64,000 nt of DNA from Gambelia wislizenii (GCA_030847615.1 JAUMIR010000005.1:110885116-110949115), one strand, 5' to 3'; positions 43,610-55,424 are shown, counted from the stretch's first letter. Numbers and translations: made by a program. Notes: generated by a model from the letters alone, not told the origin.

Positions 43610-43652
43610 AATAGAGATAGAGATAGAGATAGAGATAGAGATAGAGATAGAT
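43610..43652. repeat. (GATAGA)n microsatellite
   Basis: About seven ATAGAG hexamers lie directly left of the Penelope-like insertion. Confidence 0.92.
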
Positions 43653-43677
43653 ATTAGTCTACCAACTATTAGTCTAC

Positions 43678-43827
43678 AGATTTTCCTTGGTTTTTTTTTT
43701 CTGGGCTGTGAGGCTGTGTTCTGGAATAGTTTCTTTCTGATGTTTCACCTGCATCTGTGGCTGACATCCTCAGAGAATGGTTGTGTAGGGGTGTGTGTGG
43801 AGTTTATATGCTGTGAACCCCTGTTGG
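43678..43827 (+). repeat. Left terminal inverted repeat of the Penelope-like element
   Basis: It begins AGATTTTCCTTGG and runs through CTGGGCTGTGAGGCTGTGTTCTGGAATAGTTTC to GGTTCACAGCATATAAACTCC read on the other strand. It pairs with 44623-44762 at high identity. The poly-T run here is ten bases against six A in the right copy. Confidence 0.88.
43734..43778 (-). ncRNA. Hammerhead-like motif, left repeat (degenerate)
   Basis: On the minus strand: ATTCT, CTGAGGA, a hairpin-like spacer, GAAA, CATC, AGAAA. The core boxes are present, but helix I (ATTCT with AGAAA) has an end mismatch and the usual GTC at the cleavage site is ATC. It is the mirror of the right-end motif and is probably inactive. 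Confidence 0.4.
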
Positions 43828-43832
43828 TAGAC

Positions 43833-44591
43833 CATGAAAAAAGGATCTGCGAACCGCACTACCTGGAGGACGAACTGAGACACCTAAACTGGGCCCTACA
43901 GGCTAATGGTTACTCCAGATCAGACATCACAAGAGCAGCCAGACCCAGAAAAAAACACAGGAATGAAGAAGAAAAACAGCCACCCAAAGGGAAGGTATTT
44001 TTACCATACATCAAAACAGTCACAGACAGAATAGGGAAACTGATGAGGAAACACAGCCTCCAAAGAATCTATAGACCAACCAAACAAATCCAAGAAATGC
44101 TACGCTCAGCGAAGGACAAAAGAGACCTCCTCATGGCTGTAGGAGTTTACCGCATGCCATGCAGCTGTGGACAAGTTTACACAGGGACCACAAAACACAG
44201 TGTGCAAACACAAATCAAGGAACATGAGAGACACTGCAGACTGGGCCAGCCAGAAAAATCAGCAGTAGCAGAACATGTTATAAACCAACCTGGACACAAA
44301 ATGCTATTTGAAAACACAGAAATTCTAGACCAGGACAACAACTCTCATATCAGAATGCACAGAGAAGCTATTGAAATCCACAAACACCTGGACAACTTCA
44401 ACAGGAAAGAAGAAACCTTAAAAGTAAACAAAATCTGGCTCTCAGTTTTGAAATACAATAGAATTAAAACTCAACATTTACAAAGGAATTCCATCCTGGG
44501 ACATGGGGATTCCCAGCAGATAATAGCCCATCAACCAACCATCAGCCAAACATACACTAATGAGCATTGCATTTCTATACCCAGAAACTAA
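43833..44591 (+). pseudogene. Penelope-like ORF C-terminus with GIY-YIG endonuclease
   Basis: The frame is open from the left repeat to a stop at 44591. It has the RT-thumb end (RICEPHYLEDELRHLNWALQANGYSRSDI) and a basic linker (PRKKHRNEEEKQPPKGK). LPYIKTVTDRIGKLMRKHSL follows, then the GIY-YIG domain GVYRMPCSCGQVYTGTTKHSVQTQIKEHERHC...KSAVAEHVINQPGH (from about 44142). GVY and YTG stand for GIY and YIG, and the C-S-C pair is typical of Penelope. The catalytic glutamate is present (AVAEH), but the arginine expected in the (T)R(I/L)KEH position is glutamine (TQIKEH). The RT core is missing, so the copy cannot move alone. Confidence 0.9.
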
Positions 44592-44622
44592 CCATTCAAT
44601 TACACAAATTTACACATACACC

Positions 44623-44762
44623 CCAACAGGGGTTCACATCATATAAACTCCACACACACCTACCCAACCATTCTCTGAGGATGCCATAGATGCAGGTGAA
44701 ATGTCAGAATGAAACTATTCCAGAACATAGCCTCACAGCCCAGAAAAAACCAAGGAAAATCT
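44623..44762 (+). repeat. Right terminal inverted repeat of the Penelope-like element
   Basis: It is the reverse complement of 43678-43827, from CCAACAGGGGTTCACAT to CCAAGGAAAATCT. It contains the better preserved hammerhead-like motif at 44670-44710. Confidence 0.88.
44670..44710 (+). ncRNA. Hammerhead ribozyme-like motif
   Basis: The order is ATTCT (44670-44674), CTGAGGA (44675-44681, fits CUGANGA), a 16-base spacer, GAAA (44698-44701), TGTC (44702-44705, fits a GUC cleavage site) and AGAAT (44706-44710). ATTCT and AGAAT pair perfectly as helix I. Helix III would be a single A-U pair, as in the minimal hammerheads reported in Penelope-like elements. Helix II is weak: GCC with GGT pairs only if one U is bulged. 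I treat it as a candidate, perhaps inactive. Confidence 0.55.
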
Positions 44763-44839
44763 ATGGATGCCGGCCGTGAAAGCCTTCAACTTTACAACTA
44801 TTAGTCTGTTAGTTGATGCAGTAGGCAAAAATCCTGTAC

Positions 44840-45740
44840 AATTTTAGGCACCATCATCAGGAATATAACATCCAGAATGAAGTAATAATCCCACTCTATT
44901 CTACTTTGGTTAGAGCTCATCTGGAATTCTGCGCCCAGTTCTGGGCACCACACCCTCAAAAAGAATATTGGCAAACTGGAAGGGTAAGAAGGTTCAATTT
45001 AATAATTACATTAATAATACATTATTGATTGATAAAGATGGGGGTGTAAGATAGAGTAAGAGGGTACAGTATGTGAGAGGGTGTGTGTAAGTGAGAGGAT
45101 AAGAAAGGGGTGATGTTATGGAGAGAGGGAAGAAGTTTGTAGGGAGGTTGAAAGAAAGGAAGACAAATGAGAAGCTCAAGAAAGACGTTAGAATGATAAG
45201 AAGCTAGAAGGAAAACAGAGAGAATGATGTATTATAAGTTTATAAATATGTTTGTGAATATGTAGATGCAAGTAAGATGATTAACATCAATAAAATATAT
45301 ACACATAAAATGAATATTGGCTAACTGGAACAAAGCAACCACAATGACAAAATTCTGGAAACCAAGCTTTATGAGGAACATCTTAAGGAGCTGGATGTGC
45401 TTATCGTGGAGGAGAGAAGATTGGGGAAGCCATCTTTAAATATTTGAAAGGATGTCATGTAAAAAATGGAGCAAGCTTCTTCTCTGATGCTCCTGAGACT
45501 AGAACATGAACCAATGCATTCACACCACAAGAGAAGAGATTCAACCTAAATGTTAGGAAGAAACCTGGACAGTAAGAATGGTATGACAATGGAATAGACT
45601 AATAGGGTGATGGACTCTCCTTCTTTGGAGTTCTTTAAACAGAAACTGGATAGTCATCTCTCCAGACTGTATTAGTTGTGTATTTTCTGTATGGCAGGGG
45701 GTTGGACTTCATGGTTGCTGCAGTCCCTCCCGAATCTTCA
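44840..45740 (+). mobile_element. CR1 LINE 3' fragment, split by a 331-bp insert
   Basis: CR1 text (VIIPLYSTLVRAHLEFCAQFWAPH-like, then LKELDVLIVEERRLG-like and FKYLKGCHVKNGASFFSDAPET-like, with frameshifts) runs to a 3' UTR at GGGGGTTGGACTTCATGG. It is interrupted at 44981-45311 by sequence flanked by GAATATTGGC(A/T)AACTGGA at 44963-44980 and 45312-45329. That is an 18-bp TSD with one mismatch. The final octamers are lost. Confidence 0.8.
44981..45311 (+). mobile_element. L1-like 3' end inserted in CR1
   Basis: The 331-bp non-coding purine-rich segment ends in AATAAAATATATACACATAAAA, with an 18-bp near-perfect TSD. The TSD length and A-rich end suggest L1-style target-primed insertion. The sequence itself does not identify the family. 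Confidence 0.65.
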
Positions 45741-47045
45741 ATTTTAACTGAGGGCATAGATTAAGCATGGGCCAACAGTAGGATATGGATGGGTGAGTAT
45801 TTTGCCCAGTTCTTTTGTTAATATGTGAATTAACCCATATTCTGAATAACTTCATGAATGGGATTGGAAAGAATTTGAGATTCATTTCTGTATTTTTAAA
45901 AAAATCACGTTTAAGAGAAAACAAAACTGACACATTTCCCATCCCTACTGAAAGAGAAGACTTCATCCCCCAATACATACTTTTCATTCCCTTGACTGTT
46001 CAGGAATATTCTTTTTAACTTTGTTTGCCTGTTTATGTGATAGTTGTCAAGGTGAACAGCACATACCCTCCTCATTGACCATATATCATAAAGCCTCAAC
46101 CCATACAAGCTGAACACAAAGCACTGAAGCTTTTTGAGTGCCTACCGCTGTGAGAACTCAAAGAGTTAAAATGGCTGGATTAAATTTTATAGAAGTAGGA
46201 TAAATTCAGCCATGCAAGAAAGTGGAATCTATACAAGAAAGAAAAGTATGTTTAAAGGGAAAAAAGCCAAGCCTTCTTCATAGTGAGCTGCCAAGAAGGG
46301 ACTCAGAACCAAGAGAGAAGAAAGAGATAAACATGCAAATTAAAGCTGTCATAGGGAATACACGCCACTGAGAAAAGGATATGATAGGTTATAAATATTA
46401 TTCAGCTACAAGGAGCTTGCAAATGGACTATTGATCACCACAAAAATGAACAAGGGAAAAATATACATATACACCCACCCATGATTGTGTAAAGCGATTT
46501 ATTTACACAATTAAAGCAAAGCCAGTTCTCTTACTGTAGGCAGAATGGCATTGCAGTTGTTTATATTCAGAGTTCCTTTCAGCTATTGTAGAACATGAAT
46601 GTATGTCAGAGTGGTGTGAATGGCCCCCAGATTGGTGCCTTTCAGGGCTGGACAACATGAAGAGTAGTTTACATGTATCAGTCTGTGATATGTTCTGCTT
46701 CATTCATGTGAAGTGGGGCCTTAAAGCCCTCAATCACCATGATTCACCTATGAAGCATAACCACAAATTCCATTCCACACACATTTACTGGCCCTAAACC
46801 ATTACATACTCCCAAGAATCCAGCATCCCCACTTCTTTGTTCAATCATGGGTTCAAGCAAGAAGCAATGCCTTCCAAGCTCTCCCCCTCCAGGACTAGCA
46901 GTCTTTAGGTTGTGCCAATCTGTTACCAGGAAGAGGGTAAATCAGGGCAGGGGTAGCCCCCTGCTCCCATTCTCAAAATCCCCATATGTTTCAACCCAAG
47001 GAGTAGCAGTTGGTGTATATTCAGGCTCTAGACATTAGCTAACAC
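45741..47045. other. Unassigned stretch
   Basis: No gene or repeat was recognised. Short frames only. Confidence 0.45.
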
Positions 47046-47186
47046 ACATTGGGAACCACTCAGAGAGTGCCTAGTGCACTATAAAAGCGGTATAGATGTG
47101 TAAGTGCTATTGCTTAACAATTTGTAAGCCGCTCTGAGAGCCTTTGTGGCTGAAGAGTGAGGTATAAATACTTAAATAAAATAGAC
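47046..47186 (+). mobile_element. L2-type 3' tail or SINE
   Basis: ACTATAAAAGCGGTATAG...TTTGTAAGCCGCTCTGAGAGCC...GAGTGAGGTATAAATACTTAAATAAAATA matches the general L2-clade 3' terminus used by many reptile SINEs. It is too short to classify further. Confidence 0.7.
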
Positions 47187-49212
47187 ATCTACTCTTCAGC
47201 TAGAGAAGCCTGATAGGGGTTTTTGGGCTGCAGAGTACGTATTTACAGGTACAGCAGGCAGGTCCCTTCTGACATAGAAGAGAGTTACCCCCAGGTCCAT
47301 TCAGAACTGCTTTGAGGGTAAAGGAAATACAGCCGCTGGGGCTCATGAAGATAGAAGTAAAATCCTGGGGGACAGCCTACTGAAGAGGTCTTCCTTTGCC
47401 TGCTCCCACTCTCTCTGAGAAAGCATTTTACCTCCTGGGAGGGTTGCTGGTTGTCCCTTATTCCTTTCCCCTTATTTTCTTCAGTAGCATTCTTTAAAGG
47501 CTGGAACACATTTTAATGGTGGTTTTGATTTTTTTTTTTTAATAGTCCTGTAAAATACCTTGGGAAATCCTTGGATGAGAAAGGCATGATGAATTAAACA
47601 AACCATTCCACACCAGTCACTCCTTGCAGCACCAATTCAGTTTCAGTATCAAACAAATATTTCCACTGATCTGCTAAGGAAATGCTTGCCATTTTTATTT
47701 ATATATCTATTTTCTAGTTGCACACCATACCAACTGGAGAATTTCTACACTGCCAGTGCTAGCTTTTTCCTCACAACCCACCTTAGTAAATTGCTTTTAG
47801 TTCAAACACTCTTGTTGCTAAGAGGACTATGAATTGTATAATTTTTACCAGTGAAGCAAAGCATGTTTTCTGAGTATCTGACTTCTCAAATCCCCAGTGA
47901 AAGAAGAAAAATGCCATGTTTGTTGTATCTACATCTAAAAACTTGTATCCATGTGTGGTTTGTGAAGCAGTATTTCATAGTAAGCTCTCCCTGGTGGTTA
48001 GCAAGTTTGATTTTCTGCACATCCATCTAATTCAAACCAGTAGTGCATTTTAGCCATAAAATGTACAATTAAAGGCCTTTTTGAATTCCAATAAATATAT
48101 GATCTGCAATTCTTTACCTACTTTTTTTTTTGTCCAGCTCTGCTTTAGCTACAAAATGTGTCTAGACAACATCCATCAAAAGACAAATGTTTCACTATTA
48201 GGATAAAAATCAGAAGGGATGATCTCATGTGTCTGAAACAGAAAACCAGCCTTGTAGCTTGGTTATCAGCATACATGCTTCTGTTATCTAGTTCTAGGAT
48301 TTTCCAGTTTTGATCCTGCATAAAGAACATACTGCTTCCCAATAATTCAAGGACAGAAAGACCTTGATTATCTTCCATTTTAAAAGAAACACATATATGT
48401 ACATCATTAAAAAAATATTGTTCCAGGTAGTTGGAGAAATGGCTTATTGGCACATGGTTCTCCATTCAAAGATGTAACTAGGTTGCTAGTACTCTTTTTA
48501 CTAGTTCCTTTTCCAAGGGATGAATGGCATGGTTTTATACAACAAGGTTAAATATGGCATTTTCCAAAGCACACGTGGAAGCAGCCTTACCAGGGCTGTG
48601 CCTAATATAAACAGAATCCTGAGCAATGAATGCCTTTGTTACCCCCACAGGTAGTTTTGCAACATTTTTAAATCATGTAGTTTGTGCAAAATTGCAAAAA
48701 CTTAGCAGAGTAAAACTGCATTTCACTTATTCTTATCTAAAACAGATGCTACCAAACTGGAAAATGAAAAGAAAGAAATCTGCACTTTTTTGAGAGGGGG
48801 GAAGTTAAAGATGCTGATTTATTTTTCATTCCCACTTACTTCAAACAGTGTATCCTGGGACTAATCTGCCTAGATATGAAGGACTTTATTGGTGTACTGA
48901 TGCGTTGACTGCCTGAAAGCTAGTGTTAATTGAGCTGCGTCTCAAGTCCCTGGAATTTAAAAACACCACTGACAGAACCTATTGCTTAACAGAATAAGAG
49001 TGGGAAGAAATTATCAATATTCTGTGTTCAAGAATAAAGGTCTTTAACTGCTCCTTTGAAATCTACTTTGTAACACAGAGGATAAAAAGGTTAGACTGCG
49101 GCATCAGTGCACAAGCATGGCAACATGGGCCTGCATCCTGTTGCATTCTGACTAGAGCTGAGCTGTTAAATCAGTTGAATTTATCTATCTGTTGACTCAC
49201 CATTCAACAATG
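47187..49212. other. Unassigned stretch
   Basis: No gene was seen. It includes poly-T runs near 47530 and 48123. No family motifs appear in the short frames. Confidence 0.45.
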
Positions 49213-49430
49213 TACAGTACGGCCCCGTATCCATGGGAGATACATTCCTGGACTTGTGAAACTGCAGATAATAGTGAACACTATTGAAATGAATGACTTC
49301 TGGCCCAACTTCCAGAGGAAGCATACCATAGAATTACACTAGAGGATATAGAAAAGGCCTAGAGAGGGCCTATTTTGTTGGACGCAGGTAAGTGAAAATG
49401 TAGATACTAGCCATATGGATACAGTGGTAG
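49213..49430. mobile_element. Possible Tc1/mariner-type MITE
   Basis: The left part ACAGTACGGCCCCGTATCCATGGGAGATACATTCC and the right part GCCATATGGATACAGTGGTA are imperfect inverted copies. Text of the form 'CCCCGTATCCATGGGAGATACATTCC' is typical of Tigger-like termini. Borders are approximate. Confidence 0.4.
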
Positions 49431-51959
49431 TAATTCAATGAGTCTACTCTATCTGGGATTCTAGTCATAAAGATACAGTGTTGCAAAGCAATTACAGTGA
49501 CATATAAAACCTCATTCATGTCCCTCCTTACCACACCAAAGACTTTTTAGCATTGGATATGACACTTTCCCAGGCTTACATCCTGCCACCATCCAACAAA
49601 CATTCTGGACATAAAGTTTAACTTGGTGTTCCCTTAGTTTTTGTGCCTAAGGTACATGCCCAACTTACCCACCCTTAAGGCCAACATTGAGGCTTACTTA
49701 CATATATATATATGTATATATAAGGAGAACAGTGTTCCAAAAGTTGTTATAGCACTGCATATATCATTCACCCTCTGCACCAAATATCAGAACTGCACAC
49801 ATACCCCCTTTATTCCCTTTAAGAAAGAAACTTAAAGGCATAGAGGCAGTAGCACTCTGGGGAGAGTACTCAGCCTTTTCTTTCACAACCATATAGTTGA
49901 TCCTTGGGATTTCAGCTTCTCTAAAAATGTTTGCACTGTATGGTTAGCACTATGAGGAGTTCCATCATAAACCTCCCTAAAGATACTGGTTTCAGAGGGA
50001 GGTATTGTTAAAGCATCTATCCTAACTCTGCTTGACACCATTGGAAATGTTACGCCCTGAATCTAACATGCCTACCTAGCAAGAAAATTAAGCATGTTTG
50101 CTGACAGTTTTCATGTATTATTCATTGTGCCAATATCATAAAAAAATCTTTTCTTCAGATCTTATGTAGCCATGCTTATTTCACAATAAGTACATATCAC
50201 AAATTATACTTGTTGGGAAAACACATACAGTGTCCTCATTGCCCTTATATGTGAGCAAAGAAAATGGATTGAGGAATAGAACAGGAAAGACAAATGATCC
50301 AACATCATTGGAAGGGATGGGATAACATATGCTTGGGTTTCCCTCCATTGCAGAACTGAATGATAGAACAAAGGTTCAGAACAGACAAGGGGATATTAAT
50401 GTAGTGTGTTACAACTCATTCATCAGATTAGGAAAGTTTATGGAGCACTGTGGATCACGATGGGGTATCCGGCATAAATTCTACCTGCAATAGTTGTATT
50501 AGAGGTGTTTATGTAGACTTCACTCATCTCAGTAAGAGTACAACATCCGAAAGTCAGTAGGAAAAGACAACCCTGATTCCAGTGTGTCTCCAATGATTTC
50601 CTTAGCAAGCATATATTTTATTCACCAATTATGCTATTATTCTGTTGTAGTTCATAAAAGACACAGACAAGGACTCACCTTCCAGGCTAGTCAAAGCTTC
50701 ATGGAATAGTTATCTAGACAGTGTGATTTCAAATTATTATTTTTACTAGGCATGTGTTAGACTATCAATGTTGTGTCTGTTAAATGTTATATGTCAGAGC
50801 AATTTTTGACCAAAGGTATGGAATAACTATTGGTAAGAAGTATATTTGACAATGGCTATTTGTTATGATGGCTATATATGTTGCCTTAAAAGCCAGTTGC
50901 CCAAGAACAACAGGGGCTGTTTGGGAACAACAGTGAATGAGGATTGTTGTTCTCACATTCTGCTTGTGCACTTTCTAGAGACGTCTGGATGGCTACTGAA
51001 GGAAAGAAAGTGCTGAACTCATCTCCTTGTCACAGAGATCCTCACAGAGGGTGTTGTTTCTAAGTGAAAAGATCAAAAGCAAGATTTCTGAAGGAAGGAA
51101 TGGAGAGCCTCCTCACTGAGATCTTCATACAGCTTTTTCTTTCCTTGAAGAAGAACAAGTTTGAGAAAATGCACTCCAGTCCCTCTCCAAAAAAGAAAAA
51201 AGAAAGAAGGTTGTGGTTTGTCAGTTTGTGGGAGTTATCCCCTGAGCCAACATTACAATCAGTCCTTGGGAATAAAATATTATTCAGCCTTGGTATAAAG
51301 AATGAAGTCTGAAAAGTTACTCCTCAGTTTACATTCTTGGCCATGTGTCCTTTTGAAATAAGAAGGTCTTGCTACTTAGGACTAGGACATTTCTAGTGGA
51401 ACAGCAGTGTTAAGTCTCTTGAGGCAAAAAAAAAAACCCTTTAGTAAAATCTAAAAGGCTGAAAAGCTTCATTTAATGTTGCACATCCATTCAAAAGAAG
51501 GGGATAAGAGTTACTATGGCATGTTACCATGCATTATACCCCCTTCCTATAATATATTGTAATTGACAATATTAAGACACTTTACAGGGTCTAGTAGATG
51601 GGGGTAAACCATAAGTGAGGTCAGATGGAGGTCACCAGGATCTGAAGAAGGTGTCATGGGAAAATACTAGCAGACACACCCAAGATAGGATTAAGTGAAG
51701 CTCCTAGTAAACAAAGTCATCAAGATGGACTGTGCTAATCTCCTCTTGGATTCTCTTGGCAATGATTCACACAGCACAAACAAACAAGTGACCTGTACAC
51801 CCCTCATCCCCAGGAGATACCCTGTCACACCTTTCCTAAACCACAATATGGAGGTTGTCATAAACCCATCCATTCCTATTTTTCAGCCATTAACAGCAAC
51901 CAGCAAAGTTTCAGTTTCCTTTATTTAATAGTGGGAGACCCATCTATGTTTTGTTCTAA
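49431..51959. other. Unassigned stretch
   Basis: No gene or repeat was recognised. A short (TA)-rich run is at about 49700. The frame 51064-51312 has no family motif. Confidence 0.45.
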
Positions 51960-52640
51960 GCTAAAAAAAAAAACCTCAGGGCACTGGCATTTGGACGGAT
52001 GGGGTGCAGTGAGGTAGGCTATCCTTGAGGCCAGTGTCAGGTTGTAATCCTCTTCAGAAGCTACATGGCTTGAGGATTTGCAGCCTGGTACAGAGCCTTT
52101 AAGCAGATGGTGCCCAGAGGGTACCCTGGGTACTGGGATTCACCCAGGGAAGCTGGGAGATGGGTCAGAGGTAACCATCTGCTCCAGTCGGTCCCGCACT
52201 GGGTTTCCCCTATAGGTTCACATACCTAAGAAATAAACAAATAAATAGGAAAGATTAAATAAAGTGGCCCTTATTTCAACCCAATCTTCTGTGTCTTGTC
52301 TCGTTATTCCATGTGTCAATCATTAACTATTTCTCTGTCCAACCTTTTCCTCCTTAACTTGTGAGTGTATGTGCGTGCGAGAATGCTTACGTGTTATTTT
52401 CCAATAAAAAACAATTTATTTCACTTTAACTTTGAGTCTCTGCAGTTAGTACTGGCATGCACAGGTTTAAAGATCCCAGAAGTTACCCAGCCTTTCACAG
52501 CCATCCATTTGAGCTATAATAATTCCCCCAGTCAATAACTATGATTTGGCAACATGAGTGGGCTCCCCATGGACCCCCACCTATTCAGGTAACCAACATT
52601 CTTTCATTTACTATTTGCATAGATCTGCAAAATGAGCATC
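51960..52640 (+). mobile_element. Possible LTR and leader of an LTR retrotransposon
   Basis: This has an AATAAA signal at 52405, TTATTTCACTTTAACTTTGAG, CAGTTAGTACTGGCATGCACAGG and GATTTGGCAACATGAGTGGGC. It resembles 25462-25800 in the same order, so it is a dispersed repeat. The polyadenylation signal, then U5-like text, then a TGGCA... segment that could be a primer-binding site, suggest an LTR end. No recognised gag follows. Confidence 0.45.
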
Positions 52641-54721
52641 AAGTAAGATGAGACTGAGGTCCCCTGGTCCTGCCCATGCAAAGGGAATTGCCAACAAGTT
52701 TCAGGCCAATCATCTTAGCCAGCTTCCATGATAGGAAGCCCATTCTAGAGCAGGAACCCTTCATAGCCCACTGGCTTGAAAGGGGTACTCACCTGGCTCA
52801 AGAAATATTTATCTTCCCATCCCTGGGGCCCAAGGCCCAATGGGAAGATCAGAAAGCTTTCTTTCTTTCACCAAAAGCATACTTTTTGGATGGCCACCAT
52901 TGTTTTCTGTGCTATAGTGGACTTCATTGACCTGTCCTCATGACAAATTATTTATATGCACGACCCCAGCCAATAATCACATAATTCCCATCATGACACA
53001 GTATACAGTAAGCAAAACAACAATCTGAATGGAAGGGGAAAAATTTCTGGCTAGCCCCTATGCTCCAAGTGAAAGCCTGTAAGGTCCATTAGGAAGGATG
53101 GGTATATAAGCTCACCAAACTGTGAAGAGAACTGTGTTTGTTTATGAGACCGAACTAAGTGAAGATTTGTGTTTATAATTTTTAAGGTGCCACCAAACTC
53201 TGTCATTCTTATAATTTGTTCTTTTTATTTTTACCCATTCAGACTGAAAACTGAACATTTTTAATTATAAACAATTTAAGGGGCATGACAGCAGGATTTG
53301 TTATCTCTGGTCATTGTGCTACTGACAAAGGGTCATTCTCCTTATTGGAGTTGGGAGAGATTATTGATATATCACCATTTCTGTGTGCACCAGTCCAAGT
53401 GAATGGAAAATTCATACTCCATTGCTAGAGTGTCAATAGGTTTGCACAATTGCTTTGGGGGAAAACATGGAGGAGATGGTAGGATTACTTAGGATTTCTA
53501 GACAATAAATAGTATTGAGACCCATGCATACAGTTTTGCAACTAGGGGCTCTTATCTGGATTCTTGTATGTGCTCCAATTCTTGTATGAATCTCTGTCAT
53601 AACCTCATATACTGATCCAAAGGAAATATATATTGTACCTATATCATTTTGGATGCATGGAGGTGCCCCTTAAACTGTAATGAATGTCCACACCCATCTG
53701 GACAAGCAAAGCACTATTAGACTAGAGTACCTGCTTAGTGACCTTCTGAAAAATCTCTATATTCAATATTTACTGTATGAAATGCAGTTATGAAAGGAGG
53801 GTGATGGTTCATTTACATGTATGATGAAAAGGAGGAGAGGCAAAATAATGCAAAGGGTTGAAACATTTCAAAATGGATACTCACAAAAGATGCAGTTGTT
53901 GTACACATCTTGTTAGCACTCTGAGAATGTATCATTTGCTGGAGGGCATATTACTGTCATGTTAGTGCACTAAACTTCTGAGCATATTAAGTGGTCTAGG
54001 CAGCAAGGAATTTGTAGCAGAGTCTTGTTTCTTCAGGCAGAAGAATAAAGAGACAGACACAGCTTTGTACCCAAGAAACTACTTAACTTTACTAAAGCAT
54101 AAATAAAGAAATATCTTCAATAGTACAGTGCACATCTTCATAATACAGAGATTCAAAACAGAACTGAACATACATTCACAGAGCAGCATAGGATGTCCAA
54201 TACTTTTAGCTTTACAAGAAAGATAAACATTCCCTGATACCAAAGACATATAGCAATCCCCAGACTTCAGGACTCCTAGCTGAAGCTCTGAAGATCATAT
54301 TTGACAAGTCACTAATCTCAATATACAAGCTAATTCTAGCAAGCTTTTGCACTCATTTCTGCTCCCTATAGGGAATTATATTACACTTCAGCTCTTTACA
54401 GCATAAATCTACTAACTGCATATCCCATTATCCATGACAATTACTTGATTAGATGAGTAATGAATATTGAAAGTTGTGCATTTTTGTTGTTAATCTCTCT
54501 TGAAAGCATGAAAAAAAATCAGATTGAGCCAACAATGAAATGAAATACTGTACAATAAAACAAAGACAACAAACTGAGAAGTTTTAAAAAAGAAAATAAA
54601 AGAAGCTGTCATAATATTTGTCAGCATAAATCTTTTCAGATCAACTCCAGCTGGGTTATATACTAAAATCCTCTATCTTAGAAACCAGGATAGATTTCAA
54701 CAGTTTCTTCCCATATACTGT
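52641..54721. other. Unassigned stretch
   Basis: The frame at 52676-52930 lies where a gag would start if the upstream repeat is an LTR, but I see no gag motif. The rest has no recognised feature. Confidence 0.4.
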
Positions 54722-54762
54722 ATGTTGTTATGTTGACTCCAACCTATGGTGATCCTATCATA

Positions 54763-55384
54763 ATATCCTGTCCTGGAGGCTAGCCAGAGGCAAATACAAA
54801 GCGAAGTCCATCAGACAGACAAGATGGTCACAGCCCCAGTTCTGTACAGGAGCTTACAAGGTGAGTATATACTGTTATCAGAATCCAGGCAGTCCAGATA
54901 AGTAGGATACAATAATAAATCCAAAGCATCAATCCAAGGGGGTGTGTCAAGTTGTGTGGTCAGCCAATAAAGTAGGGAGCATGGTTGTTTGGAAACATGA
55001 GCCAGGAGTCAAGAGAAGAAAGTGTTGCTTCCCCCAGAATGGTTGGTTGTTAGCAACTTTCTGAGGAAGATGCCAGAATATTAATGGTCTGGCAGCCTCC
55101 CACAGACATTGCCTGATTAATGAGTGATTCATGGTTCAGTGCTCAGAGCATCATAGCCCCTCCCTTTCTTGTCTGCATTCAGCTGTGGTAGACACTGTTG
55201 AGTCCATGTCTCTGTGTTGTGGCTGCTTGGGAGTATTACTGTCTGTCCCAAGCACTGGTATGTCTCCCTGCCCTTCTGTTCCCTAGTCTGAACCAGAGTC
55301 CCCAGAACAAGGCATGACACCCTGTCCTTCTGCTTCACTTTCTTGTCATAGTCTGAACCTGGGTCCTGGGAATGAGGCATGACA
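54763..55384 (-). mobile_element. LTR-like insert in the SINE
   Basis: On the minus strand it begins TGTCATGCCTCATTCCCAGG. A second similar start, TGTCATGCCTTGTTCTGGGG, follows about 65 bp later, so the first part is tandemly repeated. Flanking CATA/CATAG could be a 4-5-bp TSD. The TGTCATG start and internal GAATCACTCATTAATCAGGCAATG recall LTRs, but the far end lacks a clear CA. Confidence 0.45.
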
Positions 55385-55424
55385 CATAGGGGTTTTTTTC
55401 TGGGAAGATTTATTCAGAGGAGGT

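Larger units (their letters stand above)
43676..44795 (+). mobile_element. Penelope-like element with terminal inverted repeats and 12-bp TSD
   Basis: An insert of 1120 bp lies between AACTATTAGTCT at 43664-43675 and the same string at 44796-44807. Its ends are inverted repeats (43678-43827 and 44623-44762), followed on the right by a 33-bp 3' extension (ATGGATGCCGGCCGTGAAAG...). The interior is the C-terminal third of a Penelope ORF with a GIY-YIG endonuclease domain. Penelope copies are known to carry terminal repeats in direct or inverted arrangement and to be 5'-truncated. That matches this structure. Confidence 0.88.
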
